A stretch of DNA of 64,000 bases from Lagierella massiliensis. Lineage in GTDB: Bacteria; Bacillota; Clostridia; Tissierellales; Peptoniphilaceae. How positions within the stretch are numbered: position 1 is the stretch's first letter; each line of letters starts with the position of its first letter. Location of the stretch: positions 542,771 through 606,770 of the forward strand of contig NZ_CYUO01000004.1 in the NCBI RefSeq assembly GCF_001407835.1, in the 5' to 3' direction. A model generated the notes under the pieces. It did no database searches. It was not told where the DNA came from and was given only the letters and a program-made list of their open reading frames with translations. The position numbers and the translations under genes are program-made. Below are positions 52,557-63,573 of the stretch, piece after piece.

Positions 52557-54020
52557 ATGAGTAACAAGAAATTTAATGTACTAATTATATTCTGTATTTT
52601 GACTGTATTTTGTTTAGTATCCTGTAAATCACCTGAAGTAAAAAATGATACTAAAGATTCAAATCCACATGTGACAACTGAAGAAAAAAAAGAGACCACT
52701 AATAAAAAAGCTCAAACATTGAAAATTGTAGAAGGAGCTAAAGAGGGTTCGCTATCAAATCTTGTCGTAGATAGAGAAATTTGGAATGAATTTATAGATG
52801 AAAAATATTTTGATGAAGCAAAGGGACCTATAAATGGGGTTCATCTTCCTAAGATTCTTTTAGATTCAGAGGATGCAAAAAAAGCGAATGAAGAAATAGA
52901 TAAAATTAAAAATGGATTGAAAAGTTCATACGAAAAGTTTCAAGATGATGATTCTACTGAACAACTGGGTATATCTTCTGAGTTTTCAGTATACCAAGAT
53001 GAAGATATATTGAGCCTTCATATAGGATATAGCAATGTTTTTGAAGAAGAAATAGAACAAAATAAAATATACAATTTTTCAATTTCTGATGGGAAACTAC
53101 TTAGTGATGATGAAGTTTTAGAAAAATTTGGAGTTAAAAGTGAAGAGAAACTTTCACTAATGGAAGATTGTATTTCAAGGGACTACAAATTATATAGAGA
53201 GGCTTTCGACAGGAATGTAGCTGACAGTTCATTCATATATAATATTGGAAACTTGGAAGGCTTAACTTTAAATAATCTTTGGGATACAGTTAAAGATAAA
53301 GATAGTAAAATTTTTGTAGATGAAGTTGGAAGACTTATGTTTTTATATCAACAATATACTACTGCAGGACCAGGAATGTACGAAGCTATTTCAGAGCTTA
53401 AAGAAAAATCCATAAGAGATAGTATATATCAAAGGCAATACTTAAAAATGGCAAGGAAGATGGGAGTTGATATTAAAGATAAAAATAATAAGGGTTTCTT
53501 GATATTTTTAGGATATTCACAAGACGAGTACACTCTAAAAGAGATTTTATCAAAGCTATATGTTTGGCAAGACGTTTATAATGAATGTGAAGATCCATCC
53601 CTATTGTTGAATATAAAAGAGAACGAAGAGGATTTCAAACCAGAAATTATAGGTCAGGAGTATTATCTTTTTGTACCTAAATTAAAAAACACTACGATTT
53701 CTTTAAAAGAACTTGAGGTGTCAGAAGAAGGAAAACTAAAAGAAGTACCAAATTACTATTTGGAACAAATTTCTTTGACTGGACCGACATTGATATGCCA
53801 AAACATTAGTGAGATAGCACCAAATGGAAAAATAATTATGCGATATAGAGATGACAAGTTTGAGTTTTCTCCAAGCATTAGTTTAAAAGATGGAAGCCTT
53901 GGTAATATAGATGGCATAATAGATGCTGAAAAAATATTAGATTGGGAAAAGTTAATTCGAGAAGAAACATATTCAGCTATACTTTTTGAAAAGATAGTTT
54001 CACTTATGGGACGAGGATAA
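52557..54020 (+). CDS. Lipoprotein of unknown function
   Basis: A 487-residue lipoprotein: signal peptide with lipobox LVSC (Cys23) and a Lys/Thr-rich linker to ~residue 55. The mature part begins VVDREIWNEFIDEKYFDEAK and includes FSVYQDEDILSLHIGYSNVF, which loosely recalls DUF3298-type beta domains of anti-sigma-like proteins, but I cannot assign a family. Later sequence is alpha/beta with no clear motif; no metal or catalytic residues can be named. TAGGAGG lies before the ATG and a strong terminator follows. Likely located on the outer face of the membrane; may share the transcript of the TPM-domain gene. Confidence 0.75.
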   Translation: MSNKKFNVLIIFCILTVFCLVSCKSPEVKNDTKDSNPHVTTEEKKETTNKKAQTLKIVEGAKEGSLSNLVVDREIWNEFIDEKYFDEAKGPINGVHLPKILLDSEDAKKANEEIDKIKNGLKSSYEKFQDDDSTEQLGISSEFSVYQDEDILSLHIGYSNVFEEEIEQNKIYNFSISDGKLLSDDEVLEKFGVKSEEKLSLMEDCISRDYKLYREAFDRNVADSSFIYNIGNLEGLTLNNLWDTVKDKDSKIFVDEVGRLMFLYQQYTTAGPGMYEAISELKEKSIRDSIYQRQYLKMARKMGVDIKDKNNKGFLIFLGYSQDEYTLKEILSKLYVWQDVYNECEDPSLLLNIKENEEDFKPEIIGQEYYLFVPKLKNTTISLKELEVSEEGKLKEVPNYYLEQISLTGPTLICQNISEIAPNGKIIMRYRDDKFEFSPSISLKDGSLGNIDGIIDAEKILDWEKLIREETYSAILFEKIVSLMGRG

Positions 54021-54032
54021 AACAAAAAATAC

Positions 54033-54066
54033 GGACTGACTTCTTAGAGAAGCTCAGTCCTTTTTT
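54033..54066 (+). terminator. Terminator of the lipoprotein gene
   Basis: GGACTGA (54033-54039) pairs with TCAGTCC (54054-54060), extended inward by CTTCT/AGAAG, then six T. A near-copy ends the ABC operon at 57167. Confidence 0.9.
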
Positions 54067-54121
54067 GTTGACAAGACAACCATAACAGTCTTAAATTTTA
54101 AAACTTTATCACAGAAATGTA

Positions 54122-54175
54122 TTGATATTGGTTATCAACGGGAGTATAATTAACTCAAAGAGAGAATCATTATCA
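54122..54175 (+). promoter_or_regulatory. Promoter with two Fur-like boxes
   Basis: TTGATA (54122-54127), 17 bases, TATAAT (54145-54150). TGATATTGGTTATCA (54123-54137) matches the 7-1-7 Fur consensus TGATAATnATTATCA at 12 of 14 positions and covers the -35. A second site, AGAGAATCATTATCA (54161-54175), also 12 of 14, lies just after the start of transcription. This suggests metal-dependent repression of the ABC transporter by a Fur-family protein. Confidence 0.65.
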
Positions 54176-54220
54176 ATGGATATTGCTTGTACTTAGAAAT
54201 TAAAAAAGGAAGGGAGTTTT

Positions 54221-54916
54221 ATGATTAAGGTTTCAAATTTACATAAGTGTTATGGCTCGGGACAGGGAAGGATTGAAGTTCTAAAGGGAATTGATTTAGA
54301 GTTTGATGATAAAAAAATAATTTGTGTTCTTGGGCCATCGGGGTCCGGAAAATCAACTCTTTTAAATATTTTAGGCGGCATAGAAAATATTGATGGTGGA
54401 GAGGTTGATGTATTAGGTAATAAATTGAGTAAGATGTCGAAAAGAGAAATAGAAAATTATAGGCGTGAGTACTTGGGCTTTATTTTTCAATTTTACAACT
54501 TAATAAGCGACCTAAATGTATTTGAAAACATCGAGGTTGGAAAATTTTTATCTAATAATCCAGTGGATATAGATAATTTAATTGATGAGCTTGGGCTTAC
54601 TGAGCATAAATATAAATATCCAAATGAAATTTCAGGAGGGCAGGCACAAAGGACATCAATAGCAAGGGCAATTATAAAAAGGCCAAGGCTTTTAATTTGT
54701 GACGAACCTACCGGTGCCTTGGACTATGACAGCGCTAAAGATGTTTTAAGGATAATAGAACAACTTAACAGGGATTACGAATCAACTATTATTATTGCCA
54801 CTCACAACGTTCAAATTGCAAAAATGTGTGATTTGATTTTATCTTTGCATAATGGAAAAATAAAGAGCTTTGAAGTTAATACAAACAAGCTTTCCGCAAA
54901 GGAAGTGGTATGGTAA
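54221..54916 (+). CDS. ABC exporter ATPase (LolD/MacB type)
   Basis: A 231-residue ATPase with Walker A GPSGSGKST (38-46), signature SGGQAQRTSIARA, Walker B LLICDEPTGALD and a switch His in ATHN. This is the standard FtsE/LolD/MacB-type subunit that pairs with FtsX-like permeases; the permease gene starts at the next base. Such systems power extrusion or resistance (bacteriocins, heme, signal peptides) from the membrane rather than import. GGAAGGGAG precedes the ATG. The upstream Fur-like boxes suggest a metal- or heme-linked role (inference). Confidence 0.93.
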   Translation: MIKVSNLHKCYGSGQGRIEVLKGIDLEFDDKKIICVLGPSGSGKSTLLNILGGIENIDGGEVDVLGNKLSKMSKREIENYRREYLGFIFQFYNLISDLNVFENIEVGKFLSNNPVDIDNLIDELGLTEHKYKYPNEISGGQAQRTSIARAIIKRPRLLICDEPTGALDYDSAKDVLRIIEQLNRDYESTIIIATHNVQIAKMCDLILSLHNGKIKSFEVNTNKLSAKEVVW

Positions 54917-57160
54917 ATGAAAAATCCTATTAACAAGAGAGTTTATAGACAGATAAAATCAAAGCCTTTCAAAGTTATTCCAATTTTTATTTCACTGGTA
55001 TTTATAGTGGTGTTTGCATCTTCATTTTTCATATCTCAAGAGTCTGTTAAGAATCTATATTACAGTCAAATTGAAAAGGGCAAGGTTGAAGACGGAAACT
55101 TCACTACTATTTACGAATTGTCAGATGATTTGAAGGAGAAAATAGAAAATCTGTCTTTAAAACTATATGATAATTTTTATTTTGAAGCTGATGTTAAAGG
55201 ACATAAGAGCTTAAGAGTTTTTAAAAACAGAAAAAAAATAAACGAAGCGCAAATTTATGAAGGTCGACTTGCAGACACTGAAGACGAAATTGCAATTTCT
55301 GCAAACTATGCCAGGGCAAACGACTTAACAGTAAATGATAGTTTAAAAATAGGAAGTAAAAAATTTAAAATTACAGGTCTATTTTCATTACCAGACTATT
55401 CATCACTGCTAAAAAACAGAGATGATTTAGTTATGGATACTGGATATTTCGGAGTTTGCCTTTTAAGCGATTCTGGATTTAAAAATTTTTCCAATGAAAA
55501 GATAACATATAATTACTCTTATCACACTAAAGACGATTTAAACGAAAGAGAAGCAAAGGAAAAGCTAAAGGAGATTTCAAAGGTTGTAAACAAAGAAAAC
55601 TTGATGATTGATGGCGTTACAAGGTTTGATAACAAATGTATAACCTATATTATTGATGATATGGGTGGGGATGTTCCAACTATGACCTTGACATCGGTAT
55701 TACTGTTTATTGCAATTGCATTTATAAGTGCGGTGCAAATAAAGAGCTTGATTGAAGAAGAAGCTCCAATAATCGGGACTCTACTTGCATCTGGATATAG
55801 AAAAAAAGAGCTTTTACTTAATTACATGGCAATGCCGCTTTTCATTGCCCTTATATCATCCATAGTGGGAAATATAATTTCATATACTTATCTGTATAAA
55901 AAATATGCATCCCTTTACTATGCATCCTTTGACCTACCGAAATTTAAAGTGACTTTCACTGCCCGCTCATTCGTCATTACATCTTTATTACCAATGATAA
56001 TCTATTTGGTAATAAACTATGTTGTGATTAGCAGATGTTTACAATTTAGTCCTGTGAATTTTTTGAGAAAAAATTTAAAAAAGACGAAGAGGAATACAAG
56101 ACTAAAACTAAAAAACATTTCATTTTTAAGGAAATTTAAAACGAGAATTATATTTTCTAACAAATTAAATTTCATAGCTCTTTTATTCGGGGTATTTTTA
56201 GCAAATTTAATTTTAGTATTTTCACTTTCTGCAAAGCCTGTATTTAAAAATTATGCTAAAAATATGCAAACTGAGATGAAGTATAATCACATCTATTTTG
56301 TAAAGCAAAAGAAAAACAAAGATGTGAATGCGGATGTTGCAACAGTGGTTAAAGCAGAATTGGTTGATAGTGAAAACAAAGAGATTCAGTTTTATGGTGT
56401 GGACAAAAATAGCAAATATAAAAATCTGAAAGTAGAAGATTTGAAAGAAGATGAAGTTATAGTTTCATCTGGGTTTTCAAAAAGATTTAATTTAGAAAAA
56501 TCAGATACATTTAGAATAAGGGATAGCTACAACAGCAAGATAAAAAAATTAAAAATAAAAGACATAGACAGAAAAAATAGTTTGTTTCAAATTTTTACAA
56601 GTAGAGAGGCATTAAATAAAATAATTGAAAAAGACAAAGATTATTTTAATAGTTATATGTCAGATAAAAAGTTGGAAATTTCAAAGGACAATCTAATTAC
56701 TGAATTAAATAAAAATGAAATGTCAAAATTCATGGACCATTTCTTAGACTCTTTTGGAGTTGTGTTTGCCATGTTGATAGTAGTCTCCTTAACATTTTAT
56801 TTTATACTAACCTCAATGATTTCATCATTAATAATTGATAAGTCAAAGGTTAATATAACATATCTTAAAATTTTTGGATTTAGGGACAGCGAAATTTCAA
56901 AAGTTTATATAAATATCATATTTTTAATCCTAATAGTGTATCAGATAATTTTAATACCTATTTTGGACAGGCTCATAAAATATATGCTATTTATATCCAT
57001 GGAAAAATTTGATGCCTATTTTGATATGCCAATACCAAAATCAATATTTATTTTGGCCTATGTACTTAGCATAATGACATTTGTTTTGGTTAATATAGTG
57101 GAGAAGATTAAAATATCAAGGCTTAACATGGTTAAGGAATTAAAAATAATAAATGGATAA
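54917..57160 (+). CDS. FtsX-like ABC permease
   Basis: A 747-residue permease directly abutting the ATPase gene. One hydrophobic helix near residues 17-38 is followed by a ~200-residue extracytoplasmic domain. Then come three helices (SVLLFIAIAFISAVQIKSLI...), a second extracytoplasmic domain from ~430 to 610 after FIALLFGVFLANLILVFSL, and three C-terminal helices, i.e. the two-FtsX layout of BceB/YtrF-like permeases. The LLASGYRKKELLLNYM and LKIFGFRDSEISKVYIN segments are typical coupling helices. Substrate unknown. Heme or peptide export are options; the Fur-like boxes favour the former slightly. A terminator follows. Confidence 0.88.
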   Translation: MKNPINKRVYRQIKSKPFKVIPIFISLVFIVVFASSFFISQESVKNLYYSQIEKGKVEDGNFTTIYELSDDLKEKIENLSLKLYDNFYFEADVKGHKSLRVFKNRKKINEAQIYEGRLADTEDEIAISANYARANDLTVNDSLKIGSKKFKITGLFSLPDYSSLLKNRDDLVMDTGYFGVCLLSDSGFKNFSNEKITYNYSYHTKDDLNEREAKEKLKEISKVVNKENLMIDGVTRFDNKCITYIIDDMGGDVPTMTLTSVLLFIAIAFISAVQIKSLIEEEAPIIGTLLASGYRKKELLLNYMAMPLFIALISSIVGNIISYTYLYKKYASLYYASFDLPKFKVTFTARSFVITSLLPMIIYLVINYVVISRCLQFSPVNFLRKNLKKTKRNTRLKLKNISFLRKFKTRIIFSNKLNFIALLFGVFLANLILVFSLSAKPVFKNYAKNMQTEMKYNHIYFVKQKKNKDVNADVATVVKAELVDSENKEIQFYGVDKNSKYKNLKVEDLKEDEVIVSSGFSKRFNLEKSDTFRIRDSYNSKIKKLKIKDIDRKNSLFQIFTSREALNKIIEKDKDYFNSYMSDKKLEISKDNLITELNKNEMSKFMDHFLDSFGVVFAMLIVVSLTFYFILTSMISSLIIDKSKVNITYLKIFGFRDSEISKVYINIIFLILIVYQIILIPILDRLIKYMLFISMEKFDAYFDMPIPKSIFILAYVLSIMTFVLVNIVEKIKISRLNMVKELKIING

Positions 57161-57166
57161 AAAAAT

Positions 57167-57198
57167 GGACTGACTTTGTAAAGAAGCTCAGTCCTTTT
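57167..57198 (+). terminator. Terminator of the ABC exporter operon
   Basis: GGACTGA (57167-57173) pairs with TCAGTCC (57188-57194), then TTTTGGTTTT. It nearly repeats the terminator at 54033-54066 (same arms and AAGAAGC/AGAAGC inner part). Confidence 0.85.
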
Positions 57199-57264
57199 GG
57201 TTTTATTTAGGATAAAAGACAATTTTAATTTATATCCATGAATTTATTTTTTAAATATTATTTA

Positions 57265-57293
57265 TTGACAAAAGCATATTGGCGTGCTAAAAT
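57265..57293 (+). promoter_or_regulatory. Promoter of the TraX-like gene
   Basis: TTGACA (57265-57270), 17-base spacer, TAAAAT (57288-57293), ~30 bases before the ATG. Confidence 0.8.
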
Positions 57294-57321
57294 TTAAAAA
57301 ATGATTTTATAAGGAGGGATT

Positions 57322-58053
57322 ATGGAACTAAATAAACGATTTGAAAATGAAAAACTTAAAAAAATACAAGTTTTAAATGGAGCACAGCTTAAGTATATAG
57401 CATTTTTATCTATGCTTATTGACCATGTTAACAACGCGATAATTGCACCTTTACTTAATGGAAAGGGATTTTTATTACATCTATCTAATCTATTTTCAAT
57501 TTTGGGTAGAATTGCTTTTCCAATTTTCGTGTTTTTTATAGTAGAAGGCTTTTTTAGAACGAGAAATAGAAAAAAATATCTTTTAACCCTTTTAATCTTC
57601 GGTGTTATATCGGAAGTGCCTTTTGATATGTTTACTTCAAAGACCTACTTTGACCCATATTGGAATAATATTATGTTCACATTGGCTTTATGTCTTATCA
57701 CGATTTGGGTAATCGACGTTATAAAAGAAAAATTTGAAAATAAAATTTTATGGTATGTGATTTCAATTGTCATTGTAGCTGTTTCCAGTGCTCTATCAAT
57801 GGCTTTGAGTCTTGACTATGACTACCATGCCATAGTTGTTGCATATTTATTCTACATCTTTTATGATAAGCCTTTACTTGGAGCGGGACTTGGATATCTT
57901 TCAATCATTAAAGAGCTCTATTCATTTTTAGGATTTGGTATGACCTTGACCTACAATGGAGAAAGAGGTAAACAAAACAAGTGGGTAAATTATCTTTTTT
58001 ATCCTGTCCACATCTTGATACTTGGACTGTTGCGTTTTTATTTAAATATTTAA
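57322..58053 (+). CDS. TraX-family membrane protein
   Basis: A 243-residue polytopic membrane protein of the TraX family (PF05857), which belongs to the acyltransferase_3-like fold. Hallmarks are LNGAQLKYIAFLSMLIDHVN near the start, GRIAFPIFVFFIVEGF and ISEVPFDMF. F-plasmid TraX acetylates pilin; chromosomal Firmicute members have unknown targets, probably a surface molecule. AAGGAGGG sets the start and it has its own promoter and terminator, so it is a single-gene unit. Confidence 0.9.
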   Translation: MELNKRFENEKLKKIQVLNGAQLKYIAFLSMLIDHVNNAIIAPLLNGKGFLLHLSNLFSILGRIAFPIFVFFIVEGFFRTRNRKKYLLTLLIFGVISEVPFDMFTSKTYFDPYWNNIMFTLALCLITIWVIDVIKEKFENKILWYVISIVIVAVSSALSMALSLDYDYHAIVVAYLFYIFYDKPLLGAGLGYLSIIKELYSFLGFGMTLTYNGERGKQNKWVNYLFYPVHILILGLLRFYLNI

Positions 58054-58057
58054 AATT

Positions 58058-58084
58058 AATCACCCTAACTAAGGGTGATTTTTT
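58058..58084 (+). terminator. Terminator of the TraX-like gene
   Basis: AATCACCCT (58058-58066) pairs perfectly with AGGGTGATT (58072-58080), then TTTT. Confidence 0.9.
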
Positions 58085-58160
58085 AGTAGAGTTAATTGTG
58101 ATAAAATCAAATTTAAAATAATTTTTTTGGGTATATTCTGGATATATAAAGGGTGATAGT

Positions 58161-58640
58161 ATGTTAGAAGAGAGAAATGAAGAGCTTATTTTTAAAGAGG
58201 GCTTGGAAGAAACTGTAAATAGTTTTGGCAAGGGAAGTCAAGAGGGAGCAAAGGTTGCGATTAGAAATTGCCAAGGTGACTTTGGATATGTGTCGATTAG
58301 TCATCAAAGGCAAATTGCAGATGCCTTTGGGCTTGATGAAAAAATTATTAAAACAATAATCAAGTTTATGCCATCAATTAAGGAATCTAAAGTTGAGTAC
58401 GAAATAGTTTGTTGTACTGGACCAAGATGTGCAAAGAATGGTTCTATGGAGGTTTTAAAAACTGTTAAAAGCATACTTGGAATGGATTTTAATGAGACTT
58501 CAAAGGATGGACGTATTAGACTTAGGGCACAAAATTGTTTTAAAAAATGTAAAGATGGGCCGAATATAATGATAAATGGAAAGTTCTATCATCATATGGA
58601 TGTAGAAAAGACAAGACAGATACTCGACCAGATTAAATAG
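58161..58640 (+). CDS. Stand-alone NuoE-like [2Fe-2S] thioredoxin-fold protein
   Basis: A 159-residue protein of the 24-kDa/NuoE family (PF01257). Helical N-terminal half with GDFGYVSISHQRQIADAFGL, then a thioredoxin-like domain with CCTGPRCAKNG and NCFKKCKDGPN, supplying the four cysteines of a [2Fe-2S] cluster. NuoE-like subunits normally lie next to a NuoF-like flavoprotein in NADH dehydrogenases, hydrogenases or formate dehydrogenases; here no such partner is adjacent. It may serve a complex encoded elsewhere or act as a ferredoxin. The start is ATG 58161 with AAGGGTGAT upstream. Confidence 0.85.
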   Translation: MLEERNEELIFKEGLEETVNSFGKGSQEGAKVAIRNCQGDFGYVSISHQRQIADAFGLDEKIIKTIIKFMPSIKESKVEYEIVCCTGPRCAKNGSMEVLKTVKSILGMDFNETSKDGRIRLRAQNCFKKCKDGPNIMINGKFYHHMDVEKTRQILDQIK

Positions 58641-58664
58641 AAAATTATTATTTTTCTTATACGA

Positions 58665-58696
58665 TTAAGAGAGAAAGCCGAGACCTTCTCTCTTAA
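58665..58696. terminator. Inverted repeat between convergent genes
   Basis: TTAAGAGAGAA (58665-58675) pairs perfectly with TTCTCTCTTAA (58686-58696). T-tails are weak on both sides, so termination is plausible but not certain. Confidence 0.6.
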
Positions 58697-58707
58697 TAAT
58701 CAACTTT

Positions 58708-59802
58708 TTACTTTTCATTTTTCATTTCAATGTAATTTTTGCTTGCGATTTTAAGTAATTCTGTCACTTTGTCAATGACGATTTTTCTATGATCTGAAGG
58801 TAAATCTTTTAAGGAGAGGGTAAGTTTACCTAAGGTTTTTATAAAGTCGCCATTAGTTATAATTAAATTAAATTCCGTTTTACCAATCTGGTTAAATAAT
58901 TCATAAACTGATTCAAAGAAGAGTTCTCTGTTTTCGTTGGAAATTTTTGAAATCCATTGTTTCAGTGTAAATTCTGCAAATTTACTTTCTTTTGAAAGAA
59001 CGTCAAGGTATACAAAATCTCTTCCTGAAATCTGCCACTGGAACATATCGTGTTGCTTAATAAATTCTTCTTTTGATGAAACTATCTTAACATTTCCTTC
59101 ACGTTCAAGCAGTGTACCTACGATTGAACCTTGAGGAATATAGTTTGTCATTTTTTCATTTGCTCTATTTCTTGATTCTTCTGTTAAACTCTCTTCTGTA
59201 AGTCCAGGTCCATCAAAATTAAATGCTTTTATAATCTTATTGTAAACTTGTTTATCGCATTTTGTTAGGCTATAGAGGGAGAGGTTTCCTCCCTTTGAGT
59301 GGCCATTTAAAATTATTTTGTCAAACACTTTTGAAATTTTTTCTAAGTAATTTAATGCTTGAATTTGTGATGGAACAGAATCTAAAAAGCTCATATTAAA
59401 GTCTTCTTTCCATCCGACAAGTTCTCTGCCAGTTCCTCTAAAGGTAACAAGTGCAACTGAGTCTGGAAGAATAAATGTCATTGCTGCAAATTGTTTTTGA
59501 ATCTCTTTGTCAGTTTCGCTTTCAAAGCTTGTGATTTTAATGTTTCTAAAACGTTCTGTCTTAATAACTTCTTGTAGAAGGATTTTATCTTCTGACATTA
59601 TTAAATGTTTTTCCAAATCATCTCGCTTAAACAACAACTTTCCCAGTTTTTCTATAGAAAACTCAGTTGACACATCTTTTACAAGCTCTACTGGAAGATA
59701 TGAAAGTCTTGCAAAGATTGATGCGTCTACTGGACTTAGTCCATCCACGTCAATTGCAAGATCTCCTCTAAAATTTAAATAGTCGTAGACATCATATGTC
59801 AT
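58708..59802 (-). CDS. DUF2974 (Mbeg1-like) alpha/beta hydrolase
   Basis: A 364-residue cytoplasmic protein. The start YDYLNFRGDLAIDVDGLSPVD, the central VALVTFRGTGRELVGWKEDF and the nucleophile elbow LNGHSKGGNLSLY (Ser in GHSKG) match the DUF2974 family (PF11187), lipase-like alpha/beta hydrolases common in Firmicutes. A later HDMFQWQISGRDF fits the His of the triad. Substrate unknown. It overlaps the upstream membrane-protein gene by one base (TAATG), with AGGAGG inside that gene's end, so the two are translationally coupled. Confidence 0.85.
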   Translation of the reverse strand: MTYDVYDYLNFRGDLAIDVDGLSPVDASIFARLSYLPVELVKDVSTEFSIEKLGKLLFKRDDLEKHLIMSEDKILLQEVIKTERFRNIKITSFESETDKEIQKQFAAMTFILPDSVALVTFRGTGRELVGWKEDFNMSFLDSVPSQIQALNYLEKISKVFDKIILNGHSKGGNLSLYSLTKCDKQVYNKIIKAFNFDGPGLTEESLTEESRNRANEKMTNYIPQGSIVGTLLEREGNVKIVSSKEEFIKQHDMFQWQISGRDFVYLDVLSKESKFAEFTLKQWISKISNENRELFFESVYELFNQIGKTEFNLIITNGDFIKTLGKLTLSLKDLPSDHRKIVIDKVTELLKIASKNYIEMKNEK

Positions 59803-60323
59803 TATTCATCCTCCTGAGATTTTATTTTTCTTTTAACTGCAAAGTACACTCCAAATATTACTATGGCAAAACATATCAAAGCATAAATGCTATTATAAAA
59901 AATTTGATTTGAAGTCTTTGAATCTATATTTATTTTGATGTCATCATCATCTTTTGATATGTCGTAGGTGATGTGATTCCTGTTGTTATCCTGATGTACT
60001 TTATAGTGATTCAATTTTTCAATATTGTAATAGACAGAGTCCCTTGTGTAAAGATTAAAAAGCAGGCTCTTATTATAGGTTACTGCAGTGTAGGTATCCC
60101 CAGTTTTAAAAACCAATAGATGTGATGATTTTGTTTTTTTATCTACCATAAGTTTTGTATCAGACTGGTCTTCAGGGACATATTTTAATAGAAAATCAAC
60201 TGCGTCACTCTCCAAGTTCTTTTTTGAAACTGTATAGAGTTTGCTTCCGTCCAGGATAAAAATAAATAAAAAAATGGAAAGAACTATAAGAAGTACAATT
60301 TGTAATCTATCTTTATTCTTCAT
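59802..60323 (-). CDS. Two-helix membrane protein
   Basis: A 173-residue protein with an N-terminal membrane helix (IVLLIVLSIFLFIFIL), an ~105-residue outer domain rich in Asp/Lys (VDKKTKSSHLLVFKTGDTYTAVTYNKSL) and a C-terminal helix (IYALICFAIVIFGVYFAVKRK). Two closely placed helices with a loop outside suggest a small sensor or scaffold, but no family is recognised. It is coupled to the DUF2974 hydrolase gene and divergent from a tiny membrane gene at 60366. Confidence 0.75.
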   Translation of the reverse strand: MKNKDRLQIVLLIVLSIFLFIFILDGSKLYTVSKKNLESDAVDFLLKYVPEDQSDTKLMVDKKTKSSHLLVFKTGDTYTAVTYNKSLLFNLYTRDSVYYNIEKLNHYKVHQDNNRNHITYDISKDDDDIKINIDSKTSNQIFYNSIYALICFAIVIFGVYFAVKRKIKSQEDE

Positions 60324-60365
60324 TAAATCGCTCCTTTAATGATATAATCAAAACAGGTGATTAAT

Positions 60366-62734
<2,369 letters not shown>

Positions 62735-62831
62735 AATACCTCCATAAATATTTATTTTATCACATTTAAGTAAGGAACTTCCATAGGTTAAAAGCTTTTA
62801 TAAGGGGTATATGATAATAGAGGTGATATTA

Positions 62832-63212
62832 ATGAAATTTAAACCAATACATTCATGTATTAGAGTTGTTAATTTAGAAAAATCTGTAGATTTTTATAAA
62901 AACGCATTTGGATTTATTGAAACAAGAAGAAAGGACTATCCAGAGGACAAGTTCACCCTTGTGTATATGGCGCCAGAAAAAGGAGAATTTGAAATAGAAT
63001 TAACCTATAACTATGGGCATGAAGCATATGACATAGGTAATGGCTACTCCCATATTGCATTAGAAGTAGAAGATCTTGAAAAGCATCATGAAGAACATAA
63101 GAATAAGGGCTATAAAGTAACAGACCTTGGAGGACTTTCCGACGCGAAGAGACCAAGCTTTTACTTTATAACAGACCCAGATGGATATGATATAGAAATA
63201 ATAAGAGCGTAG
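62832..63212 (+). CDS. VOC-family protein (glyoxalase I-like)
   Basis: A 126-residue protein from ATG 62832 (GAGGTGA upstream; the ATG at 62811 lacks a site). The two beta-alpha-beta-beta-beta modules of the VOC fold are visible: FKPIHSCIRVVNLEKSVDFY with the first metal His, FEIELTYN with a Glu, YSHIALEVEDLEKHHEE with the second His, and FITDPDGYDIEIIRA with the final Glu. All four ligands of lactoylglutathione lyase (GloA) are present, so methylglyoxal detoxification is likely, though the thiol cofactor is uncertain in this organism. A terminator follows. Confidence 0.88.
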   Translation: MKFKPIHSCIRVVNLEKSVDFYKNAFGFIETRRKDYPEDKFTLVYMAPEKGEFEIELTYNYGHEAYDIGNGYSHIALEVEDLEKHHEEHKNKGYKVTDLGGLSDAKRPSFYFITDPDGYDIEIIRA

Positions 63213-63251
63213 GGGAAAGTTTTTTTGAAAAAACTTTTATTAAAAATTTTT

Positions 63252-63295
63252 AGAATACTCGAAGTTTTTTGAAATTTTGAGTATTCTTATTTTAT
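63252..63295 (+). terminator. Terminator of the VOC gene
   Basis: AGAATACTC (63252-63260) pairs perfectly with GAGTATTCT (63279-63287), followed by TATTTTATTT. Confidence 0.8.
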
Positions 63296-63317
63296 TTATT
63301 GTATTTTTTCTAATCTT

Positions 63318-63560
63318 AGGGGCAGGATGAAGGGGATTGCGATTTCCCCTCATATCCTGCCCCTAAAACCCCATCCTTTTACACCCTTAAAACGCTTGGG
63401 GACACCCCAAACCCCTTGGTAGAGAGGAAGAAAATCTTGCTGGATTTTCTTCTATATTTAAAATGGGGTCTCGGGGCTTGCCCCGAGTCGTTGGGAGGTA
63501 AAGGGGGTACAAGGGGGATAGGAACCGTACGAAACGGTTCCTTTTCCCACTTTATTGTTT
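63318..63560. repeat. Intergenic hairpin-module repeat, family A
   Basis: Successive stems: GGGGCAGGAT with ATCCTGCCCC around an inner AGGGGA/TCCCCT; TTGGGG-ACA-CCCCAA; AGAAAATC with GATTTTCT; CTCGGGGC-TT-GCCCCGAG; and GGAACCGT/ACGGTTCC. Modules are shared with 8400-8540, some in opposite orientation. No gene is seen in this gap. Confidence 0.75.
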
Positions 63561-63573
63561 TTATGGAAAGTTT

